A stretch of 64,000 bases of DNA from Dysgonomonas hofstadii. GTDB lineage: Bacteria; Bacteroidota; Bacteroidia; Bacteroidales; Dysgonomonadaceae. The DNA is taken from assembly GCF_014196915.1 (NCBI RefSeq), contig NZ_JACIEP010000001.1, positions 1 through 64,000 of the forward strand. Reading direction: 5' to 3'. Positions 33,712 through 43,718 of the stretch are shown one piece after another (the first letter of the stretch is position 1; every line of letters starts with the position of its first letter). Made by a program: the position numbers and the translations under genes. Below the pieces are notes generated by a model. It ran no database searches. It was not told where the DNA came from and saw only the letters and a program-made list of their open reading frames with translations.

Positions 33712-34967
33712 TTAATCAACTAATAAATCTTCTAAATCATCGAGAGAATCAATCGCTTTATCTTTATTTGCTTTGGATGCCTTTGCATATATTTGAGTAA
33801 CCCTTATATCACTATGCCCTAATAATTCTTTCATAATAAAAGGGTTTACATTTTTAGCTACCATTAAATAAGCAAAAGTATGCCTGCCTATATGAGTGGA
33901 AATATTCTTCTGAATTTTTACCCTTTTAGCTATTTCTTTCAGATTCTTATTAATAATTGCAGTTGCCGAACTAATTGCATTTAACGCATCGTGCGGAGAT
34001 ACTTTATTAATATCGACAGGCAGAATATTAAAAATGTATCTGTCGGGAGTTATATCTTCTTTATTTGCTCCTAATATTCACGCCTATTCTCTATTATTTT
34101 CTTTACAACTTTATTTACTTTTATTACATGGTCTTTATCGGTTTTACGCATACGAACAGTTAATTCATTTTCATTATAATTTTTCCATCTTAGATTTAAA
34201 ATAACGGAAATACGTAGCCCCGTATAACATTCAACCAAGAAAACATCTTTTGCATCATAGGCTCTATTTCTTACTCTCAATCTTAATTTTTCAATTCTTT
34301 TTACTTCGGTTGCATCTAAATATGCTCATTCTGTTAATTCTCTTTTCATCTTAAATTTTTTAAATGGGTTTTTACTTTGGTCTAAATCGTAATTATTATA
34401 AATATCATTCACTAATTTTGCTATTGCTTTTAGATTTACAGTAGTCGTATTTCTATTATTATTTTTCTTATTCATTAAATGATTCTCGTATTGTTTGATA
34501 AATTCCAGTGTAACATTTTTAATAGGGAGAGCGTCCTTTTTCAGATACTCTTTTAATTTCATAATTACAGACTTATATTTTTTGTATGTAGCATATTGAC
34601 CTCTTTTATACATTCGGTCCATTTCTTTATCTGCGTATTCAAATACATCAAATGAAGTTCTATTATCCAGTTTATTTCTGATTACAGAAATATTTGCGGA
34701 ATCATCTGTAATTTCTAATAAAGAAATTTCCTTCTTAATTTCTGCTACCCTTTTATCAAGGAGTGCATTTAATTCTATTACATTGGGATGTTGTTTTTTT
34801 ACAATTTCATTTTTCACATCCCAATATTCAGGTTCTACATGGAGGATTGTTCTATAAAAAGAACGCCTATCTTTTGTAATACGCAAACAAATTGGTGCTT
34901 TGTTTGATGATTTAGCAAGCTTGTCTAATCTCATTACAAGCTTAAATTTTGAAACGTTGAATTTCAT
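33712..34967 (-). pseudogene. Broken Arm-type tyrosine recombinase of island 2
   Basis: Once a Bacteroidota integrase of about 418 residues. Two lesions: an in-frame TGA at 34326-34328 (after KRELTE) and, after RREY (34071-34073), a one-base loss that shifts the frame, beyond which GANKEDITPDRYIFNILP continues in the next frame. Without the lesions all parts are present: N-terminal arm and SAM-like domains, R in TGLRIS, and in the shifted frame H-x-x-R (HIGRH), the second H (GHSD) and Tyr (IYAKAS). It lies about 220 bases from the right att, as a functional integrase would. Sequencing error is possible but would require two independent events. Confidence 0.82.
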
Positions 34968-35031
34968 AATTTAAAATTTATTGATTAAAAAATAATGATT
35001 TTATAATTCTGTGGAGATGCTGAAAAAGATG

Positions 35032-35055
35032 GGGTAAACATAGGGGTAAACATTT
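35032..35055 (+). repeat. Right arm-type double motif of island 2
   Basis: GGGTAAACATAGGGGTAAACATTT in two parts (GGGTAAACATAGG, then GGTAAACATTT) matches the left-end motif at 25273 apart from one or two bases, in the same orientation, 135 bases from the right att copy. Confidence 0.6.
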
Positions 35056-35189
35056 CCTATGCGATTCCGACATATATACACAATAAATTTGAAACTTCCA
35101 AATCAGTTTATGTTTGTAAGGAGTTGAAAACAAGTAAAAAAGTAGTTTTTTAAAAATTTTGTGGAAAATACAGGAAACGTTTTTCAGAA

Positions 35190-35202
35190 CTGGTGGCACC
35201 AC
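35190..35202 (+). repeat. Right att copy of island 2
   Basis: CTGGTGGCACCAC, third exact copy. Beyond it the sequence returns to chromosomal PUL genes. Confidence 0.82.
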
Positions 35203-35563
35203 TTAAGAAGAGTGGCAAAACGCAGCAAATATCTGAGAAATAGACAGTTTCAGGGATTTTTATTTTTAGGGCAACCCTTCGAAAATGGCAGAAAATGACG
35301 GTTTATAGAACATTTATCTTTGTTCATGCATATGCTTTACAATTCCATATCTAAAAAATTATTTCATTGTATTAATGTAATCTTTGATAATTGTCGGACT
35401 ATATAAAGGTTCTCTCTTACCATGTGTTTTTTATCGATCCGAATGTTTATTATTTGTAGCTGTAAAAGACTTTTATTTTTTTTCTCCAATAAATTTGAAA
35501 CAGGCTCTGAATGTTCACGTCATTTTTTTACATTTGTAAAGTTTTCATGAAATTTACTACAAT
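35203..35563. other. Intergenic region and promoter of PUL 1
   Basis: No gene is seen. TACATTTG at 35529-35536 is a -7 box 28 bases before the sigma gene start. A weak hairpin (CTGAGAAA...TTTCAG) before a T-rich run at about 35230-35265 may have been the original terminator of tRNA-Phe. Confidence 0.45.
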
Positions 35564-36142
35564 TTGGATAAGGATATAATTAAAGTATGGGATCTTTTTA
35601 GGGATGGTGATGAAGACTCATTTTCTCTTTTATTCGAAACATTTTTCGACACATTGTTCCGGTACGGGATGAAATTTGTTTCAGATGAGAACCTTGTCAA
35701 AGATTGTATACAGGACTTATTCATAAAGCTACATAACAACAGGGCATCTTTGTCGTCTACAACAAACCCTAAATTTTATTTACTTTTTTCCCTGAAAAAT
35801 ATGATTCTGGACGCAATAGCTAAAAATAAGCGTCTGACATATGTCTCCCCTCAAGATCTGCCATTTATTGCCACCTATCAATACCTGAGTGAGCAGGAAG
35901 AAACGGAGGAAACAGAAGAAGTGAAACAGAAGTTTGAACAAGTGTTAAATATGTTGAATTCAAGACAGAAAGAAGCTATATATCTACGCTTTCAACTCGA
36001 TTTGTCGTATGAGGAAATCTCAGAATTACTGGGAATAAATTATCAGTCGGCAAGAAATCTTATTCACCGTTCTATCACTAAGATCAGGGATAATATGGAT
36101 CTTGCATTATTCATCTCATTGTTTATCAGGGTGTTCAATTAA
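35564..36142 (+). CDS. ECF-type RNA polymerase sigma factor of PUL 1
   Basis: A 192-residue sigma factor. The sigma2 region (DSFSLLFETFFDTLFRYGM, then DCIQDLFIKLHNNR) and sigma4 (RQKEAIYLRFQLDLSYEEISELLGI with helix-turn-helix) are both present. A TTG start at 35564 gives MDKDIIKVW; no in-frame ATG fits better. Bacteroidota factors of this kind are kept inactive by a FecR-like anti-sigma factor, and the gene for one follows after 98 bases. It probably drives the PUL 1 susC operon when the cognate glycan is imported. Confidence 0.88.
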   Translation: MDKDIIKVWDLFRDGDEDSFSLLFETFFDTLFRYGMKFVSDENLVKDCIQDLFIKLHNNRASLSSTTNPKFYLLFSLKNMILDAIAKNKRLTYVSPQDLPFIATYQYLSEQEETEETEEVKQKFEQVLNMLNSRQKEAIYLRFQLDLSYEEISELLGINYQSARNLIHRSITKIRDNMDLALFISLFIRVFN

Positions 36143-36240
36143 TTCTCCCATAATAGAGCAAAAAAAAATATTTTTTTTCGGATAATAAGAGTACATACGC
36201 TTCGTGAGAATCGTTTCTTAATTGTTATCTGATAAAAAAT

Positions 36241-37443
36241 ATGGAAAAATATTTGAATGATATTATTTATTCACTGTTGGACGACGATTCGTTTGTCCAA
36301 TGGGTACTGTGCCCCACACTTGAGTTGAATATGTTCTGGGAGGATGAATTTAGTAAGAGTAACGAACTACGGGAAAGCGCTTACATTTTGAAAAATATAA
36401 TAAAGAAATTTAAAATAGAAGAACCTGCTTTGTCTGCCGACGATAAGCAAGTTATATGGAAAAATATACAACAGGGTATTAGTCGAGACAAAAAGAGGAA
36501 GACTCTGTGGAGAAGATATATGCAGGTAGCTTCTGTCGCTGTCATTGCTGTACTGTTGTCTGGAGGATACCTGTATGTTGTGAACAATAGCAAACAGATA
36601 GAAATAGACTATGCATCTATGCTGAATGATAGTATAGGGATGCCGAGTTCAAATAATATAAGCCTTATTTTATCAAATAATAAAGTCGTAGATATTCAAA
36701 GAGATAGTACTAATGTAATTTATGATGAAGAAGGACGGGTAAATGTAGACTCTGAACAGATCGAGGACACGGAAACTGGAAAAGCTTCGCTCAATCAATT
36801 GATTGTACCTTATGGAAAAATGACATCGCTTACATTAAGTGATGGTACTAAAATATGGGTCAATTCCGGTACTAAGCTTATCTATCCCTCTGTATTCGAA
36901 AAGAATAAAAGGGAGATATTTCTTGTAGGAGAGATATATCTCGATGTAGTAAAAAATGAAAAAAGTCCGTTCATTATCAAGACTAACCATATGGATGTGA
37001 ATGTGCTGGGTACCCAACTGAATATTTCAGCATATGCAGACGAAAGTTTACACTCTGTAGTATTGGTTTCGGGAGCGGTCAATGTAAAGAGTAAAGAACT
37101 GAAAGGTACATATGATATATATCCTGACCAAATGTTTACATACGGTGTAGACTCCGATAAGGCAGATGTCAGAAAAGTTGATGTAAATAACTATATATCG
37201 TGGATATACGGATACCTGCTTTTGCAGAGTGAAAGCCTCGACCGTGTATTACAAAAGCTGGAAAGACATTACAATATATCATTCACATACAACACAAGCG
37301 ATTTTAAAAATATTTATGTAAGTGGAAAATTGGACTTGAGAGGAAGTCCTGAAAGTGCTCTTAACTATATCAGTATCACCACACCTATAACTTATACGAT
37401 AAATGATGATACGATAAAAATAGAGTTAGCCCCTAAGAAATAA
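36241..37443 (+). CDS. FecR-family anti-sigma factor of PUL 1
   Basis: 400 residues. A cytosolic N-terminal part binds the sigma factor, one membrane helix lies at about 97-115 (VASVAVIAVLLSGGYLYVV), and the periplasmic part has the FecR domain (about 190-285: LIVPYGKMTSLTLSDGTKIWVNSGT, GEIYLDV) and a C-terminal DUF4974 domain (YISWIYGYLLLQSESLDRVL). The FecR region receives the signal from the STN domain of the neighbouring SusC. The N-terminus is longer than in many relatives, with a Trp-rich helical start. Confidence 0.9.
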   Translation: MEKYLNDIIYSLLDDDSFVQWVLCPTLELNMFWEDEFSKSNELRESAYILKNIIKKFKIEEPALSADDKQVIWKNIQQGISRDKKRKTLWRRYMQVASVAVIAVLLSGGYLYVVNNSKQIEIDYASMLNDSIGMPSSNNISLILSNNKVVDIQRDSTNVIYDEEGRVNVDSEQIEDTETGKASLNQLIVPYGKMTSLTLSDGTKIWVNSGTKLIYPSVFEKNKREIFLVGEIYLDVVKNEKSPFIIKTNHMDVNVLGTQLNISAYADESLHSVVLVSGAVNVKSKELKGTYDIYPDQMFTYGVDSDKADVRKVDVNNYISWIYGYLLLQSESLDRVLQKLERHYNISFTYNTSDFKNIYVSGKLDLRGSPESALNYISITTPITYTINDDTIKIELAPKK

Positions 37444-37495
37444 TTACACAAAAACCTTAATTGCTTATGAAGAATGAATACGATCAGTCGTAGGT

Positions 37496-37512
37496 AAGTT
37501 ATATTATAACTT
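37496..37512. promoter_or_regulatory. Palindrome before susC of PUL 1
   Basis: AAGTTATA-t-TATAACTT is a perfect palindrome with a one-base centre, 55 bases upstream of the susC start. Possible regulator or sigma-associated element; AT-rich, so chance is not excluded. Confidence 0.3.
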
Positions 37513-37567
37513 ATGTCCCCCTCAGTTTAAGAAAAAACCTTTTATTAACTAAATCCATGGAGTTTCT

Positions 37568-40500
37568 ATGAAAAAATTCATTAAAAAGAACCATTCATTT
37601 TATGAATTTAAAAAATGCTTTCGGATAATGAAAATAAGTATTTTTTTAATGTTTATTGGAATTGGAGTGATTTCTGCAAGTTCCAGTTACAGCCAAACGG
37701 CAGTGCTTTCATTAAATGTTCATAACAAAACATTGAAAGATGTTTTTCGTGAAATTGAAAGCCAAAGTGAGTATATTTTCTTTTACAACGATGCCGCTGT
37801 AAATGTGAATAAACGAGTTGACATTTCTATCGAGAAAGGTACTATCAACCAGATTTTGGACAAGGTCTTAGACGGATCGTCCAAGTATAGGATAGAAGAT
37901 CGTCAGGTTATCATTTTTAAGGACAATGTGGGCGAAAACACAACCACAGGAGTATTAACTAGCAGTACGAAAGATGTGGTACAGACTGGGGTTACCGTTA
38001 CCGGTAGAATTACAGATGCCGAAGGCGAGCCTCTCCCTGGCGTAAGTGTTACCGAGAAAGGTACGATGAACGGTGTGATTACCGACATCGATGGCAACTA
38101 CTCTATTGTGCTGAGAGGACAAAACCCGGTCCTTGTATTCAGCTATATAGGTCATGAGCCGCAAGAGAAAACAGTCGGTAGCCAGAGGGTTATCAATGCG
38201 GTAATGCAAACCGAGTCGTCTGACTTGGATGAGGTAGTCGTGGTAGCCTATGGTACTCAGCGCAAAAGCTCGATTACCGGAGCCATTTCTACGGTAAATG
38301 TAGATAGGATGAAGGATCTGACTACGCCCACTGTATCGAATATGTTGCAGGGAAAAGTTGCCGGTGTATCGGTAGTGCCTCAATCAGGACAACCGGGATC
38401 CGAAGCCACTATCAGGATACGTGGGATCGGGTCGATACGCGGGAACAAAGATCCATTGTGGGTGATAGATGGCATGGTGAGTAATAATGATGTTATTTCC
38501 GCACTCAATCCGAATGATATAGAAGCTATTTCCATACTTAAGGACGGTTCCGCAACTGCACTTTACGGGTCACGCGGAGCAAACGGCGTGATCCTCGTTA
38601 CCACTAAGCGGGGCCGGATGGGGATGTCTCAATTAGACGTCACCGCAAGAATGTCGGTGTCGGAGCTACAGAAAGGCAGGTTGGAAATGATGAACGGATC
38701 GGAATATTACGATTATCTGGAGCAAATATATAAGAATACAGATTCAAACGATACATACCTTTTGCAGCCTTATTTAAAAGATCAAAATACTGATTGGTTC
38801 GACATAGCTACCCAAAGTGCACTTACCCAAAATTATAATATCAGCTACAGGTATGGCAACGAAAAAATCAGGTCGTATATTGCTGGTGACTACTACAATG
38901 AAGAAGGTACTATCAGGGGCTATACACTCGACCGATTTACACTGAGACTCAACAACGATTTTATCGTTAATAAACGGCTTACCATAAAAGCGAATTTAGC
39001 GGCTATGTACCGGGAAACCGATAGCCAGGAATATTCTTTGAGTAGCTGGTACAGTTATTTGCCATGGGATACCCCATATGACTCTCAGGGAAATCTGAAA
39101 GACGGTAGCCAGGGCAGGCCTACAGAAAGTGCCGCTCCGACAGCCGACCCGCGTGATTACTGGTACTCTGACGGAAGTACGAATTACCTTTACGACCGCC
39201 ATCTGAACTGGAGCAGAAGCCGTCGTAATACGATGGATGTGGGTTTAGGCCTTAATTATAAACTTTTTGACTTTCTTACTTTCGAATCGAATAACAGGTT
39301 CTCGTTTTACAATCACTACGGAAGTAGCTATACCGATCCCGAAAGCAGAAGTGGTCAGGCAACAGATGGAGCATATTCAAGCAGCAGTACTAATACCCGC
39401 AACATTACCGGTAGCCAGATGTTACGATTCCTGAAAACCTTTGGAGAAAAGCATGAAATAGATGCCTATTTTGTTTACGACTACGATGAAAGGCGTTATT
39501 GGTATGATTTCGGAAGATCATACTCTGTACTCACAGGTACCGAAATATTATCAGGAGGAGTATCCGACTACTATGTAGAGGGTTCCAAAACAGAAGAAAA
39601 ACATGCCAAGTATTTGTTTAACGGAAATTATACTTTCGATGGCAAGTACCTACTACAGGCATCACTTAGCCGCGACGGTTCATCCCGTTTTGGGATCAAC
39701 AAGCGTTGGGGTACATTTTGGTCTGTAGGTGGTGGCTGGAATATGCACAAGGAAGAGTTTATCAAAGGACTTGGCTTTATTAATGAGCTCAAGCCACGCA
39801 TATCATACGGTATAACAGGCAACGAGCCAAGCGGTGCTTACGAATGGACTACAAAATTTAATACCACACAACAATATGGTGGAGAACTGGCCTTTATGAC
39901 CAACTACGCAGGTAATGCAAACTTGTCGTGGGAAGAAACCGGATCACTGGATATTGGCCTCGAAACCAGGCTTTTCAATAGAGTGTCCGTTAATTTTGAC
40001 TACTATTCCAAAAAAGTGAAAAATCTGCTTTACCTCAGACATCTTTCTGCTGTAACCGGATATAACCGGCAGACGGCTAATGACGGCAAACTTGAAAATT
40101 CGGGATTCGAAGTTACCATTACACCCGAAATTATCAAAACCAGGGATCTGTATTGGGATATAAGTTTTAATATCGGTTATAATAAAAATAAGATAACTTA
40201 TCTTCCTGACGGAGATGATCTTGGTTCTTATCAGGCTGTGGCAGTAGGATATCCTTACCTGAACTGGTATATGCGCGAGTGGGCCGGAGTAGATTCCCAG
40301 ACCGGGAAAGGATTATGGTTTATTGTAGACTCTGAAACAGGACAAAAAACTGCAACTACCGATTACGATGCAGCAACCCCTGTTTTGCTCGACTCATCTC
40401 CTACACCTAAATATAACGGAGCTGTCAGCACCAGCTTTGCCTGGAAGGGGTTGTCGTTAAATGCTCTCTTTACCTTCAGTGCCGGAGCTAAAATTTATAA

Positions 40501-40918
40501 CGGTACACGTGCCGGTTCTATCGACCGGGATGGAGCACGTCCATCGCAGGCTGCCATGAAACTGGCTGACGGATGGAGCAGATGGGAGAAACCGGGTGAC
40601 ATTGCTACCCATCCGCAACTGGGGGTTAACGACGCTGCGTCCAGTACATCTTCCCGCTATCTGGAGGACGGAGATTTCTTTAAGATGAAATCCTTATCGA
40701 TAGGCTACGCTTTACCGAAAAAATGGCTGATTCCGATAGGGGCAAAAGAGGCGACTATAAGTATCGGCGGCGAAAACCTGTTTACAATTACCAAATATTC
40801 AGGAGTGGATCCCGAAATACTGCTGTCATCAAATTACAACGGAACAACCAGTGCGAGCTCAGGCCAGGTATACCCAACTATAAGGCGTTTCACTTTTGGA
40901 ATAAACCTTAGATTTTAA
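37568..40918 (+). CDS. SusC/RagA TonB-dependent outer-membrane receptor with STN domain
   Basis: 1116 residues. After a signal segment come an STN domain (about 55-115, LSLNVHNKTLKDVFREIES), a CarboxypepD_reg-like domain (VTVTGRITDAEGEPLPGVSV), a TonB-box/plug region starting EVVVVAYGTQRKSSITGAIS, the SusC signature ISILKDGSATALYGSRGANG and a 22-strand-type barrel ending in GINLRF. It imports glycan pieces across the outer membrane with TonB energy. The STN domain signals to the FecR protein encoded upstream. Followed after 26 bases by its susD partner. Confidence 0.95.
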   Translation: MKKFIKKNHSFYEFKKCFRIMKISIFLMFIGIGVISASSSYSQTAVLSLNVHNKTLKDVFREIESQSEYIFFYNDAAVNVNKRVDISIEKGTINQILDKVLDGSSKYRIEDRQVIIFKDNVGENTTTGVLTSSTKDVVQTGVTVTGRITDAEGEPLPGVSVTEKGTMNGVITDIDGNYSIVLRGQNPVLVFSYIGHEPQEKTVGSQRVINAVMQTESSDLDEVVVVAYGTQRKSSITGAISTVNVDRMKDLTTPTVSNMLQGKVAGVSVVPQSGQPGSEATIRIRGIGSIRGNKDPLWVIDGMVSNNDVISALNPNDIEAISILKDGSATALYGSRGANGVILVTTKRGRMGMSQLDVTARMSVSELQKGRLEMMNGSEYYDYLEQIYKNTDSNDTYLLQPYLKDQNTDWFDIATQSALTQNYNISYRYGNEKIRSYIAGDYYNEEGTIRGYTLDRFTLRLNNDFIVNKRLTIKANLAAMYRETDSQEYSLSSWYSYLPWDTPYDSQGNLKDGSQGRPTESAAPTADPRDYWYSDGSTNYLYDRHLNWSRSRRNTMDVGLGLNYKLFDFLTFESNNRFSFYNHYGSSYTDPESRSGQATDGAYSSSSTNTRNITGSQMLRFLKTFGEKHEIDAYFVYDYDERRYWYDFGRSYSVLTGTEILSGGVSDYYVEGSKTEEKHAKYLFNGNYTFDGKYLLQASLSRDGSSRFGINKRWGTFWSVGGGWNMHKEEFIKGLGFINELKPRISYGITGNEPSGAYEWTTKFNTTQQYGGELAFMTNYAGNANLSWEETGSLDIGLETRLFNRVSVNFDYYSKKVKNLLYLRHLSAVTGYNRQTANDGKLENSGFEVTITPEIIKTRDLYWDISFNIGYNKNKITYLPDGDDLGSYQAVAVGYPYLNWYMREWAGVDSQTGKGLWFIVDSETGQKTATTDYDAATPVLLDSSPTPKYNGAVSTSFAWKGLSLNALFTFSAGAKIYNGTRAGSIDRDGARPSQAAMKLADGWSRWEKPGDIATHPQLGVNDAASSTSSRYLEDGDFFKMKSLSIGYALPKKWLIPIGAKEATISIGGENLFTITKYSGVDPEILLSSNYNGTTSASSGQVYPTIRRFTFGINLRF

Positions 40919-40944
40919 TTGAAACAACTATTAATGAAACAACT

Positions 40945-42768
40945 ATGAGAATAATAAAATATACATTGAGTACCTTATGTATTCTGCTGGCAACGGTAAG
41001 TTGTGGACTGGACGTAAAAATGTATGACGGAATTATTGCAGAAGATTTGGACCCCCGTAACATCGGTGAAGTATCGCAGGGTACTTATCGCCTGCTAAAA
41101 CATGATTCAGGAATTATTGATTACGGATATTATTTCTGGAATTTCGGTGCCGATGACCTGTCATGGAGTGGTACTTCTACGGGAGGCACGTTTAAAATAT
41201 ACGATTACACCAGAAGTAAAACCAGCACTATAACCGAATATGCATGGGAATTGGGTTACCGTACGATCGGAAATTGTAATTTGGTGATTGAAATGGCGGA
41301 GAGCTTTGGTAGTGATATCACTGCCGAACAGACTTTGATGATGGGTGAGAACTACTATATCCGTGCTCTGTGCTACTTTCTGCTGGTTAATGAATTCGCA
41401 CAACCGTATTCAAACAATCCGACAACAAACCCTGGCTTGCCGTTGAAACTGGATAGTGACCCTGATCCTGAGAATTTGCCTCAAAGCCGTTCTACAGTTG
41501 CCGAAATATACGATCAGGTAGAAAAAGACCTTCTTGCGGCAATTGACTATCTGACACTGCCTGGCAGTGGCACACCCAAGTCGAACATATATGCGACTAA
41601 AGAAGCGGCGCAGGCCTTGCTGGCAAGAGTATACCTCTATATGGAACGTTGGGACGATGCTTACACGATGGCTGATGCTGTAATCAAGTCGGGACGTTTC
41701 GAACTGGAAACAGGCAGTCGTTATATTATTTACCCTCAGATTGTTCCTGAAGAAAATAAAGAAACCATATTTGCCGTACGCCGGACTATCAACATCGATG
41801 ATGACACATACAGCCGTCCGGGTGGTATGTATATACGTATCGATAACAACGGTTGGGAAGAAATAGGACCTTCATCCCGTTATCTGGAACTTCTGGAACT
41901 ATATCATAGCAGCGGAGATATGCCTACAGATCTTCGCAGCAGATTTATTGTCAAAAGATATGTAGAAGACGGAGCCTCAGACTATTCAGTAAGCGGATAC
42001 CCCGACAAAGTTTATGAAAACTGGTGGTTTGTCTATGGCCGTAAACAATCCGGAGATAATGCCCATTACGAATATGGCAAGGTATACGTAACAAAACAAG
42101 CGGATGGTACATTTAAGATTACCGATTCGGGAGTAGCTGCTACTTTCAAGAGTGATATCATACAATCCGAGACATACAACCTTGGCGTACGTTACTATGT
42201 AGTAGGAGCAACAGACAATACCAAATACATCGGACGTATCGAACCTGAGACCTATGATGCCAATACTAAACGTGGGAAAGATTCCCGTAATTTGGTATAT
42301 GCCATCAATAAGTGCTCGTATCAGGAGCAGCGGCTTCATTTGTGGTCACCTGTGATTTCCCGTCTTGCTGAAATGTATCTGATTCGTGCCGAGGTCAATG
42401 CAGAGAAGGGTAATACTCAACTAGCACTGGACGATGTGAACATTCTTCGCAACAGAGCTGGTATTCCTGAATGGACTATTGCAAATATGGCGACAGCAGA
42501 AAGGGATGTAGATGGCAATTCTACAGCTAAGGATATCAAGAAAATTGTAGAGGAAGAGCGTATGCTTGAACTGGCATGGGAAGGACACCGCCGTTTCGAT
42601 ATATTCCGTAAACGCCAGACTCTGGACAGAAAATATCCGGGAGCACATACATACATGACAGCCGGAAGTAATTTCCTAGAAGTGCCATACAATTCTTCTG
42701 CCGTATGCGAATATATTCCACAGGCACAGTATGACACTTATCCGTATCCTTTGGAACAAAACCCTTAA
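40945..42768 (+). CDS. SusD/RagB glycan-binding lipoprotein of PUL 1
   Basis: 607 residues. Lipoprotein signal peptide with lipobox TVSC (Cys about 20). N-terminal SusD-like part (LRTIGNCNLVIEMAESFG type; here GYRTIGNCNLVIEMA), TPR-like helices (EAAQALLARVYLYMERWDDAY) and the RagB C-terminal block (RLAEMYLIRAEVNAEKG and EEERMLELAWEGHRRFDIFR). It caps the SusC barrel on the cell surface and binds the glycan. Pairs with the preceding susC. Confidence 0.95.
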   Translation: MRIIKYTLSTLCILLATVSCGLDVKMYDGIIAEDLDPRNIGEVSQGTYRLLKHDSGIIDYGYYFWNFGADDLSWSGTSTGGTFKIYDYTRSKTSTITEYAWELGYRTIGNCNLVIEMAESFGSDITAEQTLMMGENYYIRALCYFLLVNEFAQPYSNNPTTNPGLPLKLDSDPDPENLPQSRSTVAEIYDQVEKDLLAAIDYLTLPGSGTPKSNIYATKEAAQALLARVYLYMERWDDAYTMADAVIKSGRFELETGSRYIIYPQIVPEENKETIFAVRRTINIDDDTYSRPGGMYIRIDNNGWEEIGPSSRYLELLELYHSSGDMPTDLRSRFIVKRYVEDGASDYSVSGYPDKVYENWWFVYGRKQSGDNAHYEYGKVYVTKQADGTFKITDSGVAATFKSDIIQSETYNLGVRYYVVGATDNTKYIGRIEPETYDANTKRGKDSRNLVYAINKCSYQEQRLHLWSPVISRLAEMYLIRAEVNAEKGNTQLALDDVNILRNRAGIPEWTIANMATAERDVDGNSTAKDIKKIVEEERMLELAWEGHRRFDIFRKRQTLDRKYPGAHTYMTAGSNFLEVPYNSSAVCEYIPQAQYDTYPYPLEQNP

Positions 42769-42805
42769 TTAGATCAGATTAATAACTTAAATATTGCATT
42801 TACAT

Positions 42806-43645
42806 ATGAAATCAATATCATATATATTATTAGCTTTTTTATTGATCGCGGTATATGGATGTAAAGAAGAAGACCATCCTTATGTAGGCTATATAACTGT
42901 TGAACGTGCGGTTGTGGATGCGGCCGGAGGTTCTGCAACAGTAACTGCCGAAACAGATATTAATTCATCCATCGAAGTGTCGACGGATGCCGATTGGGTC
43001 ACAGCTACATCTAATGGCAAGCAGATTACTGTTACTGTTAACGAAGCCAATCCTAATACTGAAGATTTCAGAACAGCGACTGTCAATGTAAGATGCGGCT
43101 ACCGCATTACTACATTTACCGTCTTGCAGAAATATGAGGGACAGGAATATCTTCAGTACGACTGGAGTTCCTGGACTGCTATCGGTTCCGACGTTCAGGC
43201 CAGTGATGGTGGTGGTTATACAAGTTTATTTACAGAAGACCGTACGACTTTCTGGCATAGCCAGTACAGCCCGGCGTTAACTGATCCTCTTCCGCATTGG
43301 CTGGTTATCGACATGAAGCAAGAGTTGGAGGTTTCAATGGTCAGGATTGGCCGCAGGCATTATACCGCTAATGGCAACAACTATCCTACAGTGAAAACTA
43401 TGGAAATTTATGTCGGTACTGATGGAGAGAATTATTCTAAAGTTGGCGAATTTACTTTTGCGCTGCCTTGGACTGCTCCCGACGGAACTATCGTTACAGG
43501 GAATAGCCCTTTGGTTCCGGGCTATGAAGATGTAATGATGCCGGAAATCGTAACTGCACGTTATGTGAGACTAGTAATTACGGAGACTAACAATACCGCT
43601 GGTACTTGTCAGGTTTCGTACTTTAAGGCATTCGAAAAGATATAA
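42806..43645 (+). CDS. Surface lipoprotein with BACON and F5/8 type C domains
   Basis: 279 residues from ATG 42806 (upstream TTG is less likely). Lipobox VYGC. Residues about 25-110 form a BACON domain (AGGSATVTAETDINSSIEVS, WVTATSNGKQITVTV), and 130-279 an F5/8 type C (discoidin) domain ending ARYVRLVITETNN, with the typical TTFWHSQYSP start. Both are carbohydrate- or mucin-binding modules. As third gene after susCD it occupies the usual place of a surface glycan-binding protein (SusE/F type), here with unrelated domains. Confidence 0.88.
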   Translation: MKSISYILLAFLLIAVYGCKEEDHPYVGYITVERAVVDAAGGSATVTAETDINSSIEVSTDADWVTATSNGKQITVTVNEANPNTEDFRTATVNVRCGYRITTFTVLQKYEGQEYLQYDWSSWTAIGSDVQASDGGGYTSLFTEDRTTFWHSQYSPALTDPLPHWLVIDMKQELEVSMVRIGRRHYTANGNNYPTVKTMEIYVGTDGENYSKVGEFTFALPWTAPDGTIVTGNSPLVPGYEDVMMPEIVTARYVRLVITETNNTAGTCQVSYFKAFEKI

Positions 43646-43665
43646 TACGTTTAATTAAATATGAT

Positions 43666-43694
43666 AAGTGAGGTATCCTTCGGGAGCCTCACTT
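43666..43694 (+). terminator. UUCG-capped hairpin between PUL 1 genes
   Basis: AAGTGAGG (43666-43673) pairs with CCTCACTT (43687-43694) and the inner TCC-TTCG-GGA closes a very stable tetraloop. No long U-run follows, so it may be an attenuator or mRNA-stability element reducing expression of the downstream genes rather than a full terminator. Confidence 0.6.
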
Positions 43695-43718
43695 ATTCGT
43701 TATCAAGGAACACTTACA

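Larger units (their letters stand above)
25201..35202. mobile_element. Integrated island 2 at tRNA-Phe (about 10 kb)
   Basis: Bounded by the same 13-bp tRNA-end repeat. It holds a compact tyrosine recombinase coupled to a CHAT-like gene, the anchorless PBP pair, unknown proteins on the minus strand, an HTH protein and a broken Arm-type integrase beside the right end. GGGTAAACATAGG-type double motifs lie just inside both ends (25273-25295 and 35032-35055). With its integrase disrupted, the island is probably fixed unless helped by another recombinase. Confidence 0.72.

Noticed and set aside
7396-35202. A single 28-kb prophage
   Set aside because: Three att copies, two terminator-led left ends and two sets of end repeats point to two elements; no capsid, portal, terminase or tail genes were seen.
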